NCBI GenBank assembly: GCA_900116485.1
Contig: FPAX01000003.1
Span: 124,001 to 188,000, forward strand
Direction: 5' to 3'
Source of the DNA: Selenomonas sp. GACV-9
GTDB taxonomy: Bacteria > Bacillota > Negativicutes > Selenomonadales > Selenomonadaceae
DNA length: 64,000 bases
A program made the position numbers and the translations under genes. Each line of letters opens with the position of its first letter. Positions within the stretch are counted from its first letter, which is position 1. Positions 26,459 to 35,635 of this stretch are shown in pieces. The notes beneath the pieces are model-generated. The model had not been told where the DNA came from. It ran no database searches and worked only from the letters and a program-made list of their open reading frames with translations.

Positions 26459-27832
26459 TCACGCTTCACGTTTATAACAAATCAGGCTATATCCAAAAGC
26501 AATCATACATCCCAAGACGAAACCAACAGCTGTAATCAGTTTCTTTCTCGGCGCTACCGGTTTATCCTCGTCTGGCAAGTCAGCGGAATCGATTACCTGT
26601 ATATCCATACTCTGCATAGCTTCCTGGATCTTATCTTGTTCACATTCCTGTACCAAACTCATATAGATTTTCTGCTTGATTTCTGCATCACTCTTGAGCT
26701 GCAGGAAGGTCATCATATCGTCTGGCAGCTTGCCGATTTCCTGTTCTTTCTTTTCTTTCTGTGCCTTGATGGCAGATTCACTAGCAACTGCTGCGTCCCT
26801 CTCTGCCTCAGCCACAGCCTGATTCTGCAGTAGTGTCATCTGGGCAGCATTAATCGTGGCTGCATTCGAGCTGACGATTGCGTTTACTTCGTTTTCCAAG
26901 GAGCTGTGCAATTCGTTCAGCTGACGCCGCGCGGCAATCACATCTGGATGCTTTTCTGTATATTTCTGTTTGAGACCTACCAGCTCTACTTCCTTTTCTA
27001 CGATTGACGCACGGATGGACTGAACCGTGCTGTTATCATTGATACTGTAATTGCGTGTTCCAGCTTTTTGTTCACCAAGTTTTTGCGTTGCAACATCATA
27101 CTGAGCTTGTGATGATTTCTGCTGCACCTGCATTTCGCCAATTGCTTTGTCAAAAGCTGCCAACTGCTCAATCACTGCTTTTGCCTGGTCATCCGGACTG
27201 TATATTTGATGCTCCTTTGAAAACATTGCCAGCTTCTGGTCAGCATCCTCAGATTCTTTCTTTGCCGTCTCGATTCTCTCATTGAGGAATTTCACCAACA
27301 GGCTCTGCGTCTGCTGGTTCATATACGTCTGCATGGCTAGGAAGCTATCCACTACGCCCTGACTGATTTTCTGAGCTTCTTCTGGTGTACGACCTTTTGC
27401 CGTAACTGTAATCAGATTCGTCTGTTTGGTATTCTTTATATCCAGATTACTCTTCGCAAAACCGGCAGCACTTGGCTTATGTTTTTCATCCGACCACTCC
27501 AGAGAATCGATAACTGGCTCCAGTACATGACGAGACTTCATCAGTTCTATGTAGTTAGTCGGCGAGGCAGAGTTACTGCTACCGCCGCCAATATTTATCC
27601 CCATCATGCTTGCCATAGAAGATAGACCACCAAGATCCTTGCCTACACTTCTCGTCTGCACCAAGGCTGTAGATTCATATTGTTTTGGCAATGTAAAACT
27701 AATCCCAGCCGCCAGCAGGGTACTAACTATGATGACACTGCCAACTTCCTTTTTATGTCTTCCAGCAACCCGCGCCAGTCTCCCCAAATCTATCGTGTCT
27801 TCCTGTACTTGTGATTGCAGTTTGTTTTCCAT
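26459..27832 (-). CDS. wzz: Chain-length determinant / GumC-Wzz family protein
   Basis: The 457-residue protein has a transmembrane helix near residues 30-50 (EVGSVIIVSTLLAAGISF), a long periplasmic coiled-coil region rich in Glu, Lys and Gln, the proline-rich segment LPDEDKPVAPRKKL and a second helix (AVGFVLGCMIAFGYSLICY) at the C-terminus. This is the two-helix Wzz topology. There is no C-terminal kinase domain as in Wzc. It controls modal polymer length with Wzy. The ATG follows AAGGAGAAC. It lies between wbaP and the first glycosyltransferase. Confidence 0.88.
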   Translation of the reverse strand: MENKLQSQVQEDTIDLGRLARVAGRHKKEVGSVIIVSTLLAAGISFTLPKQYESTALVQTRSVGKDLGGLSSMASMMGINIGGGSSNSASPTNYIELMKSRHVLEPVIDSLEWSDEKHKPSAAGFAKSNLDIKNTKQTNLITVTAKGRTPEEAQKISQGVVDSFLAMQTYMNQQTQSLLVKFLNERIETAKKESEDADQKLAMFSKEHQIYSPDDQAKAVIEQLAAFDKAIGEMQVQQKSSQAQYDVATQKLGEQKAGTRNYSINDNSTVQSIRASIVEKEVELVGLKQKYTEKHPDVIAARRQLNELHSSLENEVNAIVSSNAATINAAQMTLLQNQAVAEAERDAAVASESAIKAQKEKKEQEIGKLPDDMMTFLQLKSDAEIKQKIYMSLVQECEQDKIQEAMQSMDIQVIDSADLPDEDKPVAPRKKLITAVGFVLGCMIAFGYSLICYKREA

Positions 27833-27853
27833 CTATTTGTTCTCCTTACTTGG

Positions 27854-29275
27854 TTAATAAGCACCTTTTCTGAAAATAACAGCGGTAAATGTCTTGGCCA
27901 GATACATGATGTCTAGCCATACAGACCAATTCCGTACATACCATGTATCCATAGCGACACGCTCCGCGTAGGTAGTATCACTTCTGCCACTCGCCTGCCA
28001 CATTCCGGTAATCCCCGGCAATACCATGGAGTACTCCCGAAAATATTGGCCATAGCGTTTGATTTCCTTTTCAACGATAGGTCTTGGCCCCACCAAACTC
28101 ATATCGCCTTTGATTACATTCCATAATTGTGGCAATTCATCCAGACTAGTTTTCCGCAAGAATCCTCCCAATCTCGTCACTCGAGGATCGTTTGTAAGTT
28201 TGAATGATTCTTCCCATTCCTTGCGAGCTTCCGGATTTGCTGCTAGATACTCTTCCAGCTTTTCCTGTGCATTCGGAATCATCGTCTGGAATTTATAGCA
28301 AGCGAATTCCCTACCATCCTTGCCAATACGACGATGAGCGAAAATCACAGTTCCCTTATTCTCTATTGCCACTAACACACTGATAATGAGAAGGAATGGA
28401 AGTATCAATAATCCACCGCTCACCGTGCATATCAAATCAAATATGCGCTTATATATTCGATTACGGCGCATTGCCAAGTTGTTCCGCATTTGCAGCATCA
28501 ATATTTCCTCTGCAAACAAAACCTGCGCCTCTACGCCCACCATCGGTGTCCCAATCAGATCCGGCACGTAGGCAAGGTGCCTTACATGCGGCTGAACGGT
28601 CGTAATCAGCTTTTGCATTTTGTCCCGCTCCATCCCCGGAGCAGTTATAATCACGGTCTGCACTGTACTGTCTTGGAGAACGGATTCCGCATCCTCTACT
28701 TTCCCCAGTACCTTGTATCTCGCGACAATCTTCTCTGAGATGGGATCATCATCCAAGAAGCCCACCACATTGTAGCGATAGCCTAGGTCATCCTGGAAGA
28801 AATGCAGTGCTCTCTCCGCAGTCCTGCCAGCACCGATGAGGATTACATCTTCGTATAGATGTTTCCGATACTTGAGATATGCGCTGATAGCTAACCGCTC
28901 GCTATAGACCATAACCAGCAGCACAAGCCAAAATACTAGGAAGAATGACCTAGGAGCCTGCCAGCTCGTGAAGAAATACAGTGCTACCACGCAGCCAACC
29001 AAGGCAAACGTCACGCCATAGAAGATATTGCGAACCATATAGATGATTGGCTGCATCGTGGCATACGCCCGGCCTTGCGCCAGGAACAATATGAAGGTCA
29101 ATGGCAGCCATAGGTATATATAGCTGCTATTGACAGACAAACCATAGGCAGCTGTCACCAACTGTGCCGTCAAAAGCACGAACAGGTAATCAGCCGCCAA
29201 AAAGACGATAGGTGTGATATAGCCTTCTCTCTTATATTTAGATTTGCCATGACAACATGGCCGTACTAGATTCAT
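27854..29275 (-). CDS. wbaP: Undecaprenyl-phosphate sugar-1-phosphate transferase (WbaP/WcaJ-like)
   Basis: The protein of about 473 residues has N-terminal membrane helices, a Rossmann-like CoA-binding_3 domain (VILIGAGRTAERALHFF to about ITAPGMERDK) and the C-terminal bacterial sugar transferase domain, with RTSLDELPQ-like KTSLDELPQLWNVIKGDMS and VGPRPIVEKE. It starts repeat-unit synthesis by moving a sugar-1-phosphate (galactose, glucose or similar) to undecaprenyl phosphate. I place the start at 29275 because AAGGAG is 8 nt upstream; the frame extends 13 codons further without a site. It is the first gene of the locus. Confidence 0.9.
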   Translation of the reverse strand: MNLVRPCCHGKSKYKREGYITPIVFLAADYLFVLLTAQLVTAAYGLSVNSSYIYLWLPLTFILFLAQGRAYATMQPIIYMVRNIFYGVTFALVGCVVALYFFTSWQAPRSFFLVFWLVLLVMVYSERLAISAYLKYRKHLYEDVILIGAGRTAERALHFFQDDLGYRYNVVGFLDDDPISEKIVARYKVLGKVEDAESVLQDSTVQTVIITAPGMERDKMQKLITTVQPHVRHLAYVPDLIGTPMVGVEAQVLFAEEILMLQMRNNLAMRRNRIYKRIFDLICTVSGGLLILPFLLIISVLVAIENKGTVIFAHRRIGKDGREFACYKFQTMIPNAQEKLEEYLAANPEARKEWEESFKLTNDPRVTRLGGFLRKTSLDELPQLWNVIKGDMSLVGPRPIVEKEIKRYGQYFREYSMVLPGITGMWQASGRSDTTYAERVAMDTWYVRNWSVWLDIMYLAKTFTAVIFRKGAY

Positions 29276-29306
29276 TGCATATCTCCTTACATTTTCTATT
29301 GCAACT

Positions 29307-29334
29307 ATTATCAAAAAGTGTACTTATTGATAAT
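29307..29334. repeat. Hairpin in the wbaP leader sharing its loop with a hairpin at 29455
   Basis: ATTATCA and TGATAAT (7-bp arms) enclose a loop containing AAGTGTACTT. The loop of the hairpin at 29455-29480 carries the complementary AAGTACACTT. In RNA read leftward from here and rightward from there the two loops would have the same sequence. Confidence 0.5.
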
Positions 29335-29407
29335 GCACGAAAAATGTCTCAAAACTTGTCGTATATTCTCAAAACCTTCATCTAGACACGTAAAATAGGC
29401 AAAAAAA

Positions 29408-29436
29408 TAGACATCCACAACGCCATTTGTTATAAT
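29408..29436 (+). promoter_or_regulatory. Predicted rightward sigma-70-type promoter in the wbaP upstream region
   Basis: TAGACA (29408-29413) and a perfect TATAAT (29431-29436) are separated by 17 nt. The start of transcription would be near 29443. No rightward gene follows before the terminator at 29492, which suggests a small RNA. Confidence 0.6.
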
Positions 29437-29442
29437 GGAGGT

Positions 29443-29541
29443 TGTGAATGCGCTGTCTCAAAAAGTACACTTTATGAGACTGAACAAATACAAAACGCCA
29501 TCCTTACAAGGGCTATTCCCTGTAAGGATGGCGTTTTTGCT
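29443..29541 (+). ncRNA. Candidate small RNA of about 100 nt, opposite in direction to the polysaccharide locus
   Basis: Between a good promoter (29408-29436) and a strong hairpin followed by T residues lies a 100-nt stretch. It folds into a first hairpin (GTCTCA...TGAGAC, 29455-29480) and the terminator hairpin (29492-29537). A nine-codon ORF (ATG at 29448) is possible, but its GGAGG would lie upstream of the predicted transcript start. I do not recognise the family. It could be antisense to a long wbaP leader if that promoter lies to its right. Confidence 0.4.
29492..29537. terminator. Strong bidirectional rho-independent terminator
   Basis: A 16-bp perfect stem (AAAACGCCATCCTTAC and its complement) with a 14-nt internal region that can pair further (AGGG/CCCT). 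A and T tracts flank it on both sides, so it can end the AlbA_2 gene transcript (leftward) and the candidate small RNA (rightward). Confidence 0.8.
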
Positions 29542-29559
29542 TCCCGTAGTTATACTGTT

Positions 29560-31017
29560 TTACTTTACCGTTTGGTATTGTTGCTTAGCACTGCGCGGCT
29601 TATCCGGCAACGTAAGTTTCATTTGCCCAGACTTAACCAGCGGTTCGATATAGCGGTTGCGGATATATGAAAACGTGTCTATCTTCATGAATTCTTTGAT
29701 CTCCGCCCTAGTACGCGGTGTCCGACAGAACTCCAGTAAACCTGACGCATCTTGCCCCCTCTCCGCATTTGCTATCTCTTCCTGCTGCGCTGTTTCTTGC
29801 GCATTATAAAATGTTACCACAAATTCATTCCGCCGGTTCTCAAAGACCGGTTCTGGCAAACCATATTGCTTCATCTCCCGACGCATTGTTGGGATGCCCG
29901 AGTAGCGATTTTCAACGCGATTCAAAGACTCTGCCATTGTCGCCAAAGCAGGATTACGTAAATCCGGTCTTGCCACTCCCAGCTGATCCACAGTCATACG
30001 TCCATACAAGTTACCAGGACTATGAATCTCCATCCGGTCGCGGTAAAGAACCAATTGCACCGGTGTCCCCTCAGTATAGATACTATAATCGCGATGCACG
30101 ACGGCATTCAATATCGCTTCGCGGATTGCAGCAATAGGATATTCGTCAATGTCCTTGCGCATCCCCGTCTGCTTATCTATGATGGTTCTTGTCTTCATAT
30201 TCCGCTTACAAAAGGCTATTGCCTCTGCCACTTGCTCCGAAAGTGTTCCTTCAATTCGCTTGTTATCAAGGAAACGGATATCCTGTTCATCAGTATCCCC
30301 AATATCATCACCCGGCACCACCACTGCCGTGATGCAAAGCTGTGGCATGAACCCCTGTGGATAAATCCCCATGTTCATGACAGCAGCCAAGGTCGGCTTA
30401 CCTTTTCGCACGACATCCATCAACTCATAGGCTCGTTTCTCTGACAGCTGTGCAAATCCCGGACGTTCTGCTTTCTTCGCCTGCATATATGAGCCAAGTA
30501 TACCAGCATCCAAATCCTCAAGCATAGCACGGTCTATGGGACGCTCATCATCATGCAAATGTTTACGAAAAGCTTCATAACTATAGAGTTCGTATTCTGT
30601 CATCACCATATCCGCATCACCGACACGGGTATACGCCCCCTTCAACCGCCCTGCCCCTTTGTAGTAACACGGCCGTTCAGATAGCTCAAGTCCCGGTATT
30701 TCCGCCGAGCAAACATCCACTCCATCAACCTCTGCCACGGTAAAAACCGCTCGAACAGGCGGTACCATCTGATTACACTGCTCCACAACTTTCTTTTGTA
30801 AATCCTGCAAATCATATACACCAGTCAGTTTGAAACCTTCCTTTTCGTCAATACCAAAGAAAAGGACTCCCCCTCCGTCCTGATTCGAAAAACTGGACAA
30901 GGTATCATAAAGTCTTTTTGGACAGCCCCCATGTGCCGCTTTTATTTCCAAATCTTGTCGTTCGGTCTTTTTATCTAAAATCCATTTCGTTAATTCAATA
31001 AGTTCTTCAGTTATCAT
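29560..31017 (-). CDS. AlbA_2 (Schlafen-like) DNA-binding protein with ATPase-like domain, putative regulator
   Basis: The 485-residue protein has an N-terminal AlbA_2 domain (LEIKAAHGGCPKRLYDTLSSF, then SNQDGGGVLFFGIDE) and a central region with the GHKL-like helix IREAILNAVVHRDYS and MEIHSPGNLYG, followed by a C-terminal winged-helix-like part (RTPRTRAEIKEFMKI). This is the COG2865 architecture, annotated variously as a transcriptional regulator or RecG-like helicase; regulatory DNA binding is the safest reading. A 17-bp inverted repeat lies in its promoter region. It is a single gene ended by the terminator at 29492-29537. Confidence 0.75.
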   Translation of the reverse strand: MITEELIELTKWILDKKTERQDLEIKAAHGGCPKRLYDTLSSFSNQDGGGVLFFGIDEKEGFKLTGVYDLQDLQKKVVEQCNQMVPPVRAVFTVAEVDGVDVCSAEIPGLELSERPCYYKGAGRLKGAYTRVGDADMVMTEYELYSYEAFRKHLHDDERPIDRAMLEDLDAGILGSYMQAKKAERPGFAQLSEKRAYELMDVVRKGKPTLAAVMNMGIYPQGFMPQLCITAVVVPGDDIGDTDEQDIRFLDNKRIEGTLSEQVAEAIAFCKRNMKTRTIIDKQTGMRKDIDEYPIAAIREAILNAVVHRDYSIYTEGTPVQLVLYRDRMEIHSPGNLYGRMTVDQLGVARPDLRNPALATMAESLNRVENRYSGIPTMRREMKQYGLPEPVFENRRNEFVVTFYNAQETAQQEEIANAERGQDASGLLEFCRTPRTRAEIKEFMKIDTFSYIRNRYIEPLVKSGQMKLTLPDKPRSAKQQYQTVK

Positions 31018-31044
31018 TTTACTTCCCTCCTTTTATCTTAAATT

Positions 31045-31095
31045 TTAGCGCAATAACTTAACATATTCAAGATATTTATTAAGTTATTGCGCTAA
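31045..31095. promoter_or_regulatory. 17-bp perfect inverted repeat between AlbA_2 gene and recombinase, probable operator or recombination site
   Basis: TTAGCGCAATAACTTAA (31045-31061) is repeated in exact inverse at 31079-31095 with a 17-nt A+T-rich spacer. It starts 28 bp upstream of the AlbA_2 start codon and ends 17 bp after the recombinase stop. There is no T-tract on the recombinase side, so a simple terminator is less likely. Confidence 0.55.
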
Positions 31096-31111
31096 TTTGT
31101 TGAGAAACTTC

Positions 31112-31711
<600 letters not shown>

Positions 31712-31798
31712 CTATTCCTCCTATTGACTGAAAAAAATACCTCTCATTAGGAGTACATAGACTTTCTCGTGCAAAATGCAACCGTATAGACAAAAAAA

Positions 31799-31831
31799 GA
31801 GGACATTCTCACATTACATGAGAATGTCCTC
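31799..31831 (-). terminator. Rho-independent terminator of nifJ
   Basis: A 13-bp stem (GAGGACATTCTCA and its complement) with a 7-nt loop, followed on the minus strand by seven T residues, 18 bp after the nifJ stop. Confidence 0.85.
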
Positions 31832-31848
31832 GCGTGATTTATAGGATA

Positions 31849-34800
31849 TTATTTGCCAGCCAGGGCTTTGTAGCCTTCGTAGCGGGTCTTCGCATCGTTC
31901 TGCGTCTTCTCGAAGAGTGCCTCAGCAGCCTCTGGGAACGAACGCTTGAGGTTGATGTAGCGGTTCTCGCCCATCAGGAATTCCTGGAACTTGTCGAAGT
32001 CCGGCTCCTTGGAGTCAAGGCTGAACGGATTCTTATCCGTGCCGACGAGCTGCGGGTTGTAACGATAGTTAGCCCAGTAGCCACACTCGACTGCGAGCTT
32101 GGCCTCGAGCTGGCTGCAGCCCATGCCTTTGCGGATGCCGTGGTTGATGCACGGTGCATAGGCGATGATCAGAGACGGGCCTGGATATGCCTCAGCCTCG
32201 GTGATGGCCTTGATGAGCTGGTTCTGGTCAGCGCCCATAGCGACCTGTGCCACATAGACATAGCCGTAGGTGCGGGCCATCATGCCCAGATCCTTCTTCT
32301 TCGTCTTCTTGCCTGCAGCAGCGAACTGTGCGATAGCTGCAGCCGGCGTAGCTTTCGATGCCTGGCCGCCCGTGTTGGAGTAGACCTCGGTATCGAATAC
32401 GAAGATGTTGACATCTTCGCCCGATGCCAGGACATGGTCGACACCGCCGTAGCCGATGTCGTATGCCCAGCCGTCGCCGCCGAAGATCCACTGGGAACGT
32501 TTGACGAAGTAATCTTTGTTCTCGTAGAGCTTGTTCAGCAGTTCATCGCTGCCCTTCTCAGCCTCCAGCAGAGCCGTGAGCTTATCCGCGCGCTCGCGGG
32601 TGCCCTCGCCATTGTTGAGGTTCTCGACCCATTCCGTCAGGGCTGCCTGCAGGTCAGCACTGCCTTTGCCAGCCTCGACAGCTGCCTTGGCATCTGCTGC
32701 CAGGCTGTCGCGGACGGATTTCGTGCCGAGGAACATGCCGAGACCGAACTCTGCGTTGTCCTCGAAGAGGCTGTTGCCCCATGCCGGGCCATGACCGTCT
32801 TTGTTCGTCGTGTACGGCATAGCCGGTGCACTGCCGCCCCAGATGGAGGAGCAGCCCGTAGCATTGGCAATCATCATGCGGTCGCCGAAGAGCTGCGTCA
32901 AGAGTTTTGCATACGGCGTCTCGCCGCAGCCAGCGCAGGCACCGGAGAACTCGAACAGCGGCTGCTCGAACTGGGAGCCCAGAACCGTTTCTTTCTTCAT
33001 CGGGTTCTTCTTCGGTGCGACCTTCTTCGTGTCGACGCCATAGTCGAAGTAGACCTGTTTTGCCTTGAGTTCATCGTCAAGCGGCTTCATATCGAGTGCC
33101 TTGACCGGGCAGACCTGTGCGCAGTTGCCGCAGCCGAGGCAGTCCATCGTGGAGACAGCCACCGTGAAGTTGTAGTCCTTGACCGTCTTGACTTTCTTGG
33201 ACGGGAAGCCTTCCGGTGCAGCGGCGAGCTCTTCGTCGCTCGTGAGTACCGGACGGATCGTAGCATGCGGGCAGACATAGGAGCACTTGTTGCAGCCAAT
33301 GCACTTCTCAGCATCCCAGACCGGTACGTTGATAGCCGTACCGCGTTTCTCATAGGCCGTGCCGCCCAGTGGGAACGTGCCATCAGCCATCTCGCCTGCG
33401 AACTTGGAGACCGGCAGCTTGTCGCCTTCCTGACGGTTCATGACCTCCTGGATTTCCGTGATAAATGCCGGCGCATCTTTTTTCTCGACTGCCTCATCCT
33501 CGGCATTTGCCCAGTCAGCCGGTACCGTTACGAGGTGCAGAGCCTCGATGCCCTTGTCGATAGCACCGTTGTTCATATCGACGATCTTCTGGCCCTTCTT
33601 GCCATAGGATTTCACGACGGCATCCTTGAGGTAGTCCACAGCCGTGTCGATAGGAATAATATTGGCAATCTTGAAGAATGCCGACTGCATGACCATGTTG
33701 AAACGGCCACCAAGGCCGAGTTCTTTGGCGATATCCACAGCGTTTACCGTGTAGAATTCGATGTTGTTCTTCGCGATGTAGCGTTTCATGTAGGCCGGCA
33801 GATGCTGCGTGAGGTCTTCATCGGACCAGGTCGTATTGAGCAGGAACTTGCCGCCCTTCTTGAGACCTGCCAGCAGGTCATACTTGTAGACGTAGGACTG
33901 CTGCGAGCAGGAGATGAAGTCAGCCTTGTTGATGAGATACGGGCTCGTGATCGGCTGTTTGCCGAAACGCAGATGGCTCATGGTGATACCGCCGGACTTC
34001 TTGGAGTCATAGGCAAAGTAAGCCTGTGCGTACATGTCCGTCTTGTCACCGATGATCTTGATAGCGCTCTTGTTGGCACCGACCGTACCATCAGAGCCGA
34101 GGCCCCAGAACTTGCAGGCCGTCGTGCCAGCCGGCGTCAGGTCGACGTCGCTCATGACCGGTGCAAGGCTCGTATTCGTGACATCATCCTCGATACCGAT
34201 GGTGAAGCCGTCCTTCGGTGCATCTTTCTTGAGCTCCTCGAATACGGCAAAAATCTGATCCGGCGTCGTGTCCTTGCCGCCGAGACCGAAACGGCCACCG
34301 ACGATGACCGGATTCAGGTCAGAGTTGTAGAAGGCTGCCTTGACATCAAGATAGAGCGGCTCGCCCAGGGAACCCGGCTCCTTCGTATGGTCGAGGACAG
34401 CTATCTTCTTGACCGTCTTCGGCATGAACTGGAAGAAATGCTTGAGGGAGAACGGGCGATAGAGATGGACGTTCATGAGACCGACCTTCTCACCGTTCTT
34501 GTTGAGGTAGTCGACCGTTTCCTCGACTGCCTGGCAGACAGAGCCCATGGCGATGATGATGCGGTCAGCATCCTCGGCGCCATAGTAGTCGAACAGGTGG
34601 TGCTCACGGCCCGTGATCTTGGCCATGTCAGCCATAGCCTCTTCAACGAGGTCCGGCAGTGCGTTGTAGTATTCGTTCGAAGCCTCGCGGCTCTGGAAGT
34701 ATACGTCCGGGTTCGTGGCCGTACCGCGGATAACCGGATGATCCGGGTTCAGTGCGCGGCGGCGGAACTCTTTGACCGCATCCCAATCGAGGATCTTGCT

Positions 34801-35373
34801 GAGGTCATCATAGTCGACTACCTCGATCTTCTGGATCTCATGGGACGTGCGGAAGCCGTCGAAGAAGTTGATGAACGGTACGCGGCCCTTGATGGCAACG
34901 AGGTGCGCAACAGCCGAAAGGTCCATGACCTCCTGGACGCTGGCCTCAGCCAGCATAGCGCAGCCCGTCTGGCGGGCAGCCATGACATCCTGGTGGTCAC
35001 CGAAGATGTTCAGCGAGTTGGCAGCGAGTGCACGTGCCGATACATGGAATACGCCCGGCAGCAGCTCACCAGCAACTTTATAAAGGTTCGGAATCATCAG
35101 CAGGAAGCCCTGGGATGCCGTATACGTAGTCGTCAGAGCACCAGCCTGCAGCGAGCCATGCACAGCACCTGCCGCACCAGCCTCAGACTGCAGCTCGATG
35201 ACGCGGACGGTCTGGCCGAAAAGGTTTTTCTTGCCTTTGGCTGCATCCTCGTCCACATGCTCAGCCATCGGAGAAGACGGCGTAATCGGATAGATTGCCG
35301 CAACATCCGTGAAAGCATAAGAGATATAGGCGGCAGCCTGGTTGCCGTCCATGGTTTTCATCTGTTTGCTCAT
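31849..35373 (-). CDS. nifJ: Pyruvate:ferredoxin (flavodoxin) oxidoreductase
   Basis: The 1174-residue single-chain enzyme oxidises pyruvate with CoA to acetyl-CoA and CO2 and reduces ferredoxin or flavodoxin, central to anaerobic metabolism. Visible are the N-terminal YPITPSSPMAEHVDE domain, two 4Fe-4S clusters (CIGCNKCSYVCPHA near residue 690 and CLGCGNCAQVCPVKA near 745), the proximal cluster Cys in CAGCGETPYAKL and the TPP site around GDGWAYDIGYGGVDHVL (near 965). The length is normal. Codon use is strongly biased, as in highly expressed genes. The start follows GAGGGGAGC. It is monocistronic between its own promoter and terminator. Confidence 0.97.
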   Translation of the reverse strand: MSKQMKTMDGNQAAAYISYAFTDVAAIYPITPSSPMAEHVDEDAAKGKKNLFGQTVRVIELQSEAGAAGAVHGSLQAGALTTTYTASQGFLLMIPNLYKVAGELLPGVFHVSARALAANSLNIFGDHQDVMAARQTGCAMLAEASVQEVMDLSAVAHLVAIKGRVPFINFFDGFRTSHEIQKIEVVDYDDLSKILDWDAVKEFRRRALNPDHPVIRGTATNPDVYFQSREASNEYYNALPDLVEEAMADMAKITGREHHLFDYYGAEDADRIIIAMGSVCQAVEETVDYLNKNGEKVGLMNVHLYRPFSLKHFFQFMPKTVKKIAVLDHTKEPGSLGEPLYLDVKAAFYNSDLNPVIVGGRFGLGGKDTTPDQIFAVFEELKKDAPKDGFTIGIEDDVTNTSLAPVMSDVDLTPAGTTACKFWGLGSDGTVGANKSAIKIIGDKTDMYAQAYFAYDSKKSGGITMSHLRFGKQPITSPYLINKADFISCSQQSYVYKYDLLAGLKKGGKFLLNTTWSDEDLTQHLPAYMKRYIAKNNIEFYTVNAVDIAKELGLGGRFNMVMQSAFFKIANIIPIDTAVDYLKDAVVKSYGKKGQKIVDMNNGAIDKGIEALHLVTVPADWANAEDEAVEKKDAPAFITEIQEVMNRQEGDKLPVSKFAGEMADGTFPLGGTAYEKRGTAINVPVWDAEKCIGCNKCSYVCPHATIRPVLTSDEELAAAPEGFPSKKVKTVKDYNFTVAVSTMDCLGCGNCAQVCPVKALDMKPLDDELKAKQVYFDYGVDTKKVAPKKNPMKKETVLGSQFEQPLFEFSGACAGCGETPYAKLLTQLFGDRMMIANATGCSSIWGGSAPAMPYTTNKDGHGPAWGNSLFEDNAEFGLGMFLGTKSVRDSLAADAKAAVEAGKGSADLQAALTEWVENLNNGEGTRERADKLTALLEAEKGSDELLNKLYENKDYFVKRSQWIFGGDGWAYDIGYGGVDHVLASGEDVNIFVFDTEVYSNTGGQASKATPAAAIAQFAAAGKKTKKKDLGMMARTYGYVYVAQVAMGADQNQLIKAITEAEAYPGPSLIIAYAPCINHGIRKGMGCSQLEAKLAVECGYWANYRYNPQLVGTDKNPFSLDSKEPDFDKFQEFLMGENRYINLKRSFPEAAEALFEKTQNDAKTRYEGYKALAGK

Positions 35374-35450
35374 GTTATTTGTTTGCTCCCCTCTTTGATA
35401 TAATATCAGAGTACCTAGATAGGATAACGCAAAATCGCCATTCCTTCTGT

Positions 35451-35479
35451 AATCTATGTTACTGATATCAATGACTCAA
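35451..35479 (-). promoter_or_regulatory. Predicted nifJ promoter
   Basis: On the minus strand TTGAGT and TAGATT are separated by 17 nt, about 80 bp upstream of the nifJ start. The short leader contains a small TGATAT/ATATCA palindrome just before the ribosome-binding site. Confidence 0.4.
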
Positions 35480-35593
35480 TAAATTTTGCGTATATCCCGC
35501 GTAGCTATCATTATATACCGTAGACGAACAAATGTAAATATAATGTTACAAGTTTACATATAAAAAGACGGACGAGATATACACCTCATCCGT

Positions 35594-35632
35594 CAGACTT
35601 CGTCTGCCACCTTCCCCTTAGGGGAAGGCTTT
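35594..35632. repeat. REP-like palindromic element (CCTTCCCC...GGGGAAGG)
   Basis: Two small hairpins (CAGAC/GTCTG at 35594-35606 and CCTTCCCC/GGGGAAGG at 35610-35628) lie just after the permease stop. A related palindrome occurs at 55376-55404. With no T-tract it looks more like a dispersed repeat than a classical terminator. Confidence 0.5.
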
Positions 35633-35635
35633 CAT

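Noticed and set aside
29448..29477. Nine-codon leader peptide (ATG CGC TGT ...) before the terminator at 29492
   Set aside because: Its GGAGG would lie upstream of the predicted transcript start, and no gene follows that could be attenuated in that direction.
31834..35403. A 1189-codon open frame on the plus strand
   Set aside because: It is the exact antisense of nifJ, a highly expressed gene with biased codons that keep the opposite frame open. The protein is Arg/Leu-rich with no family pattern and no ribosome-binding site.
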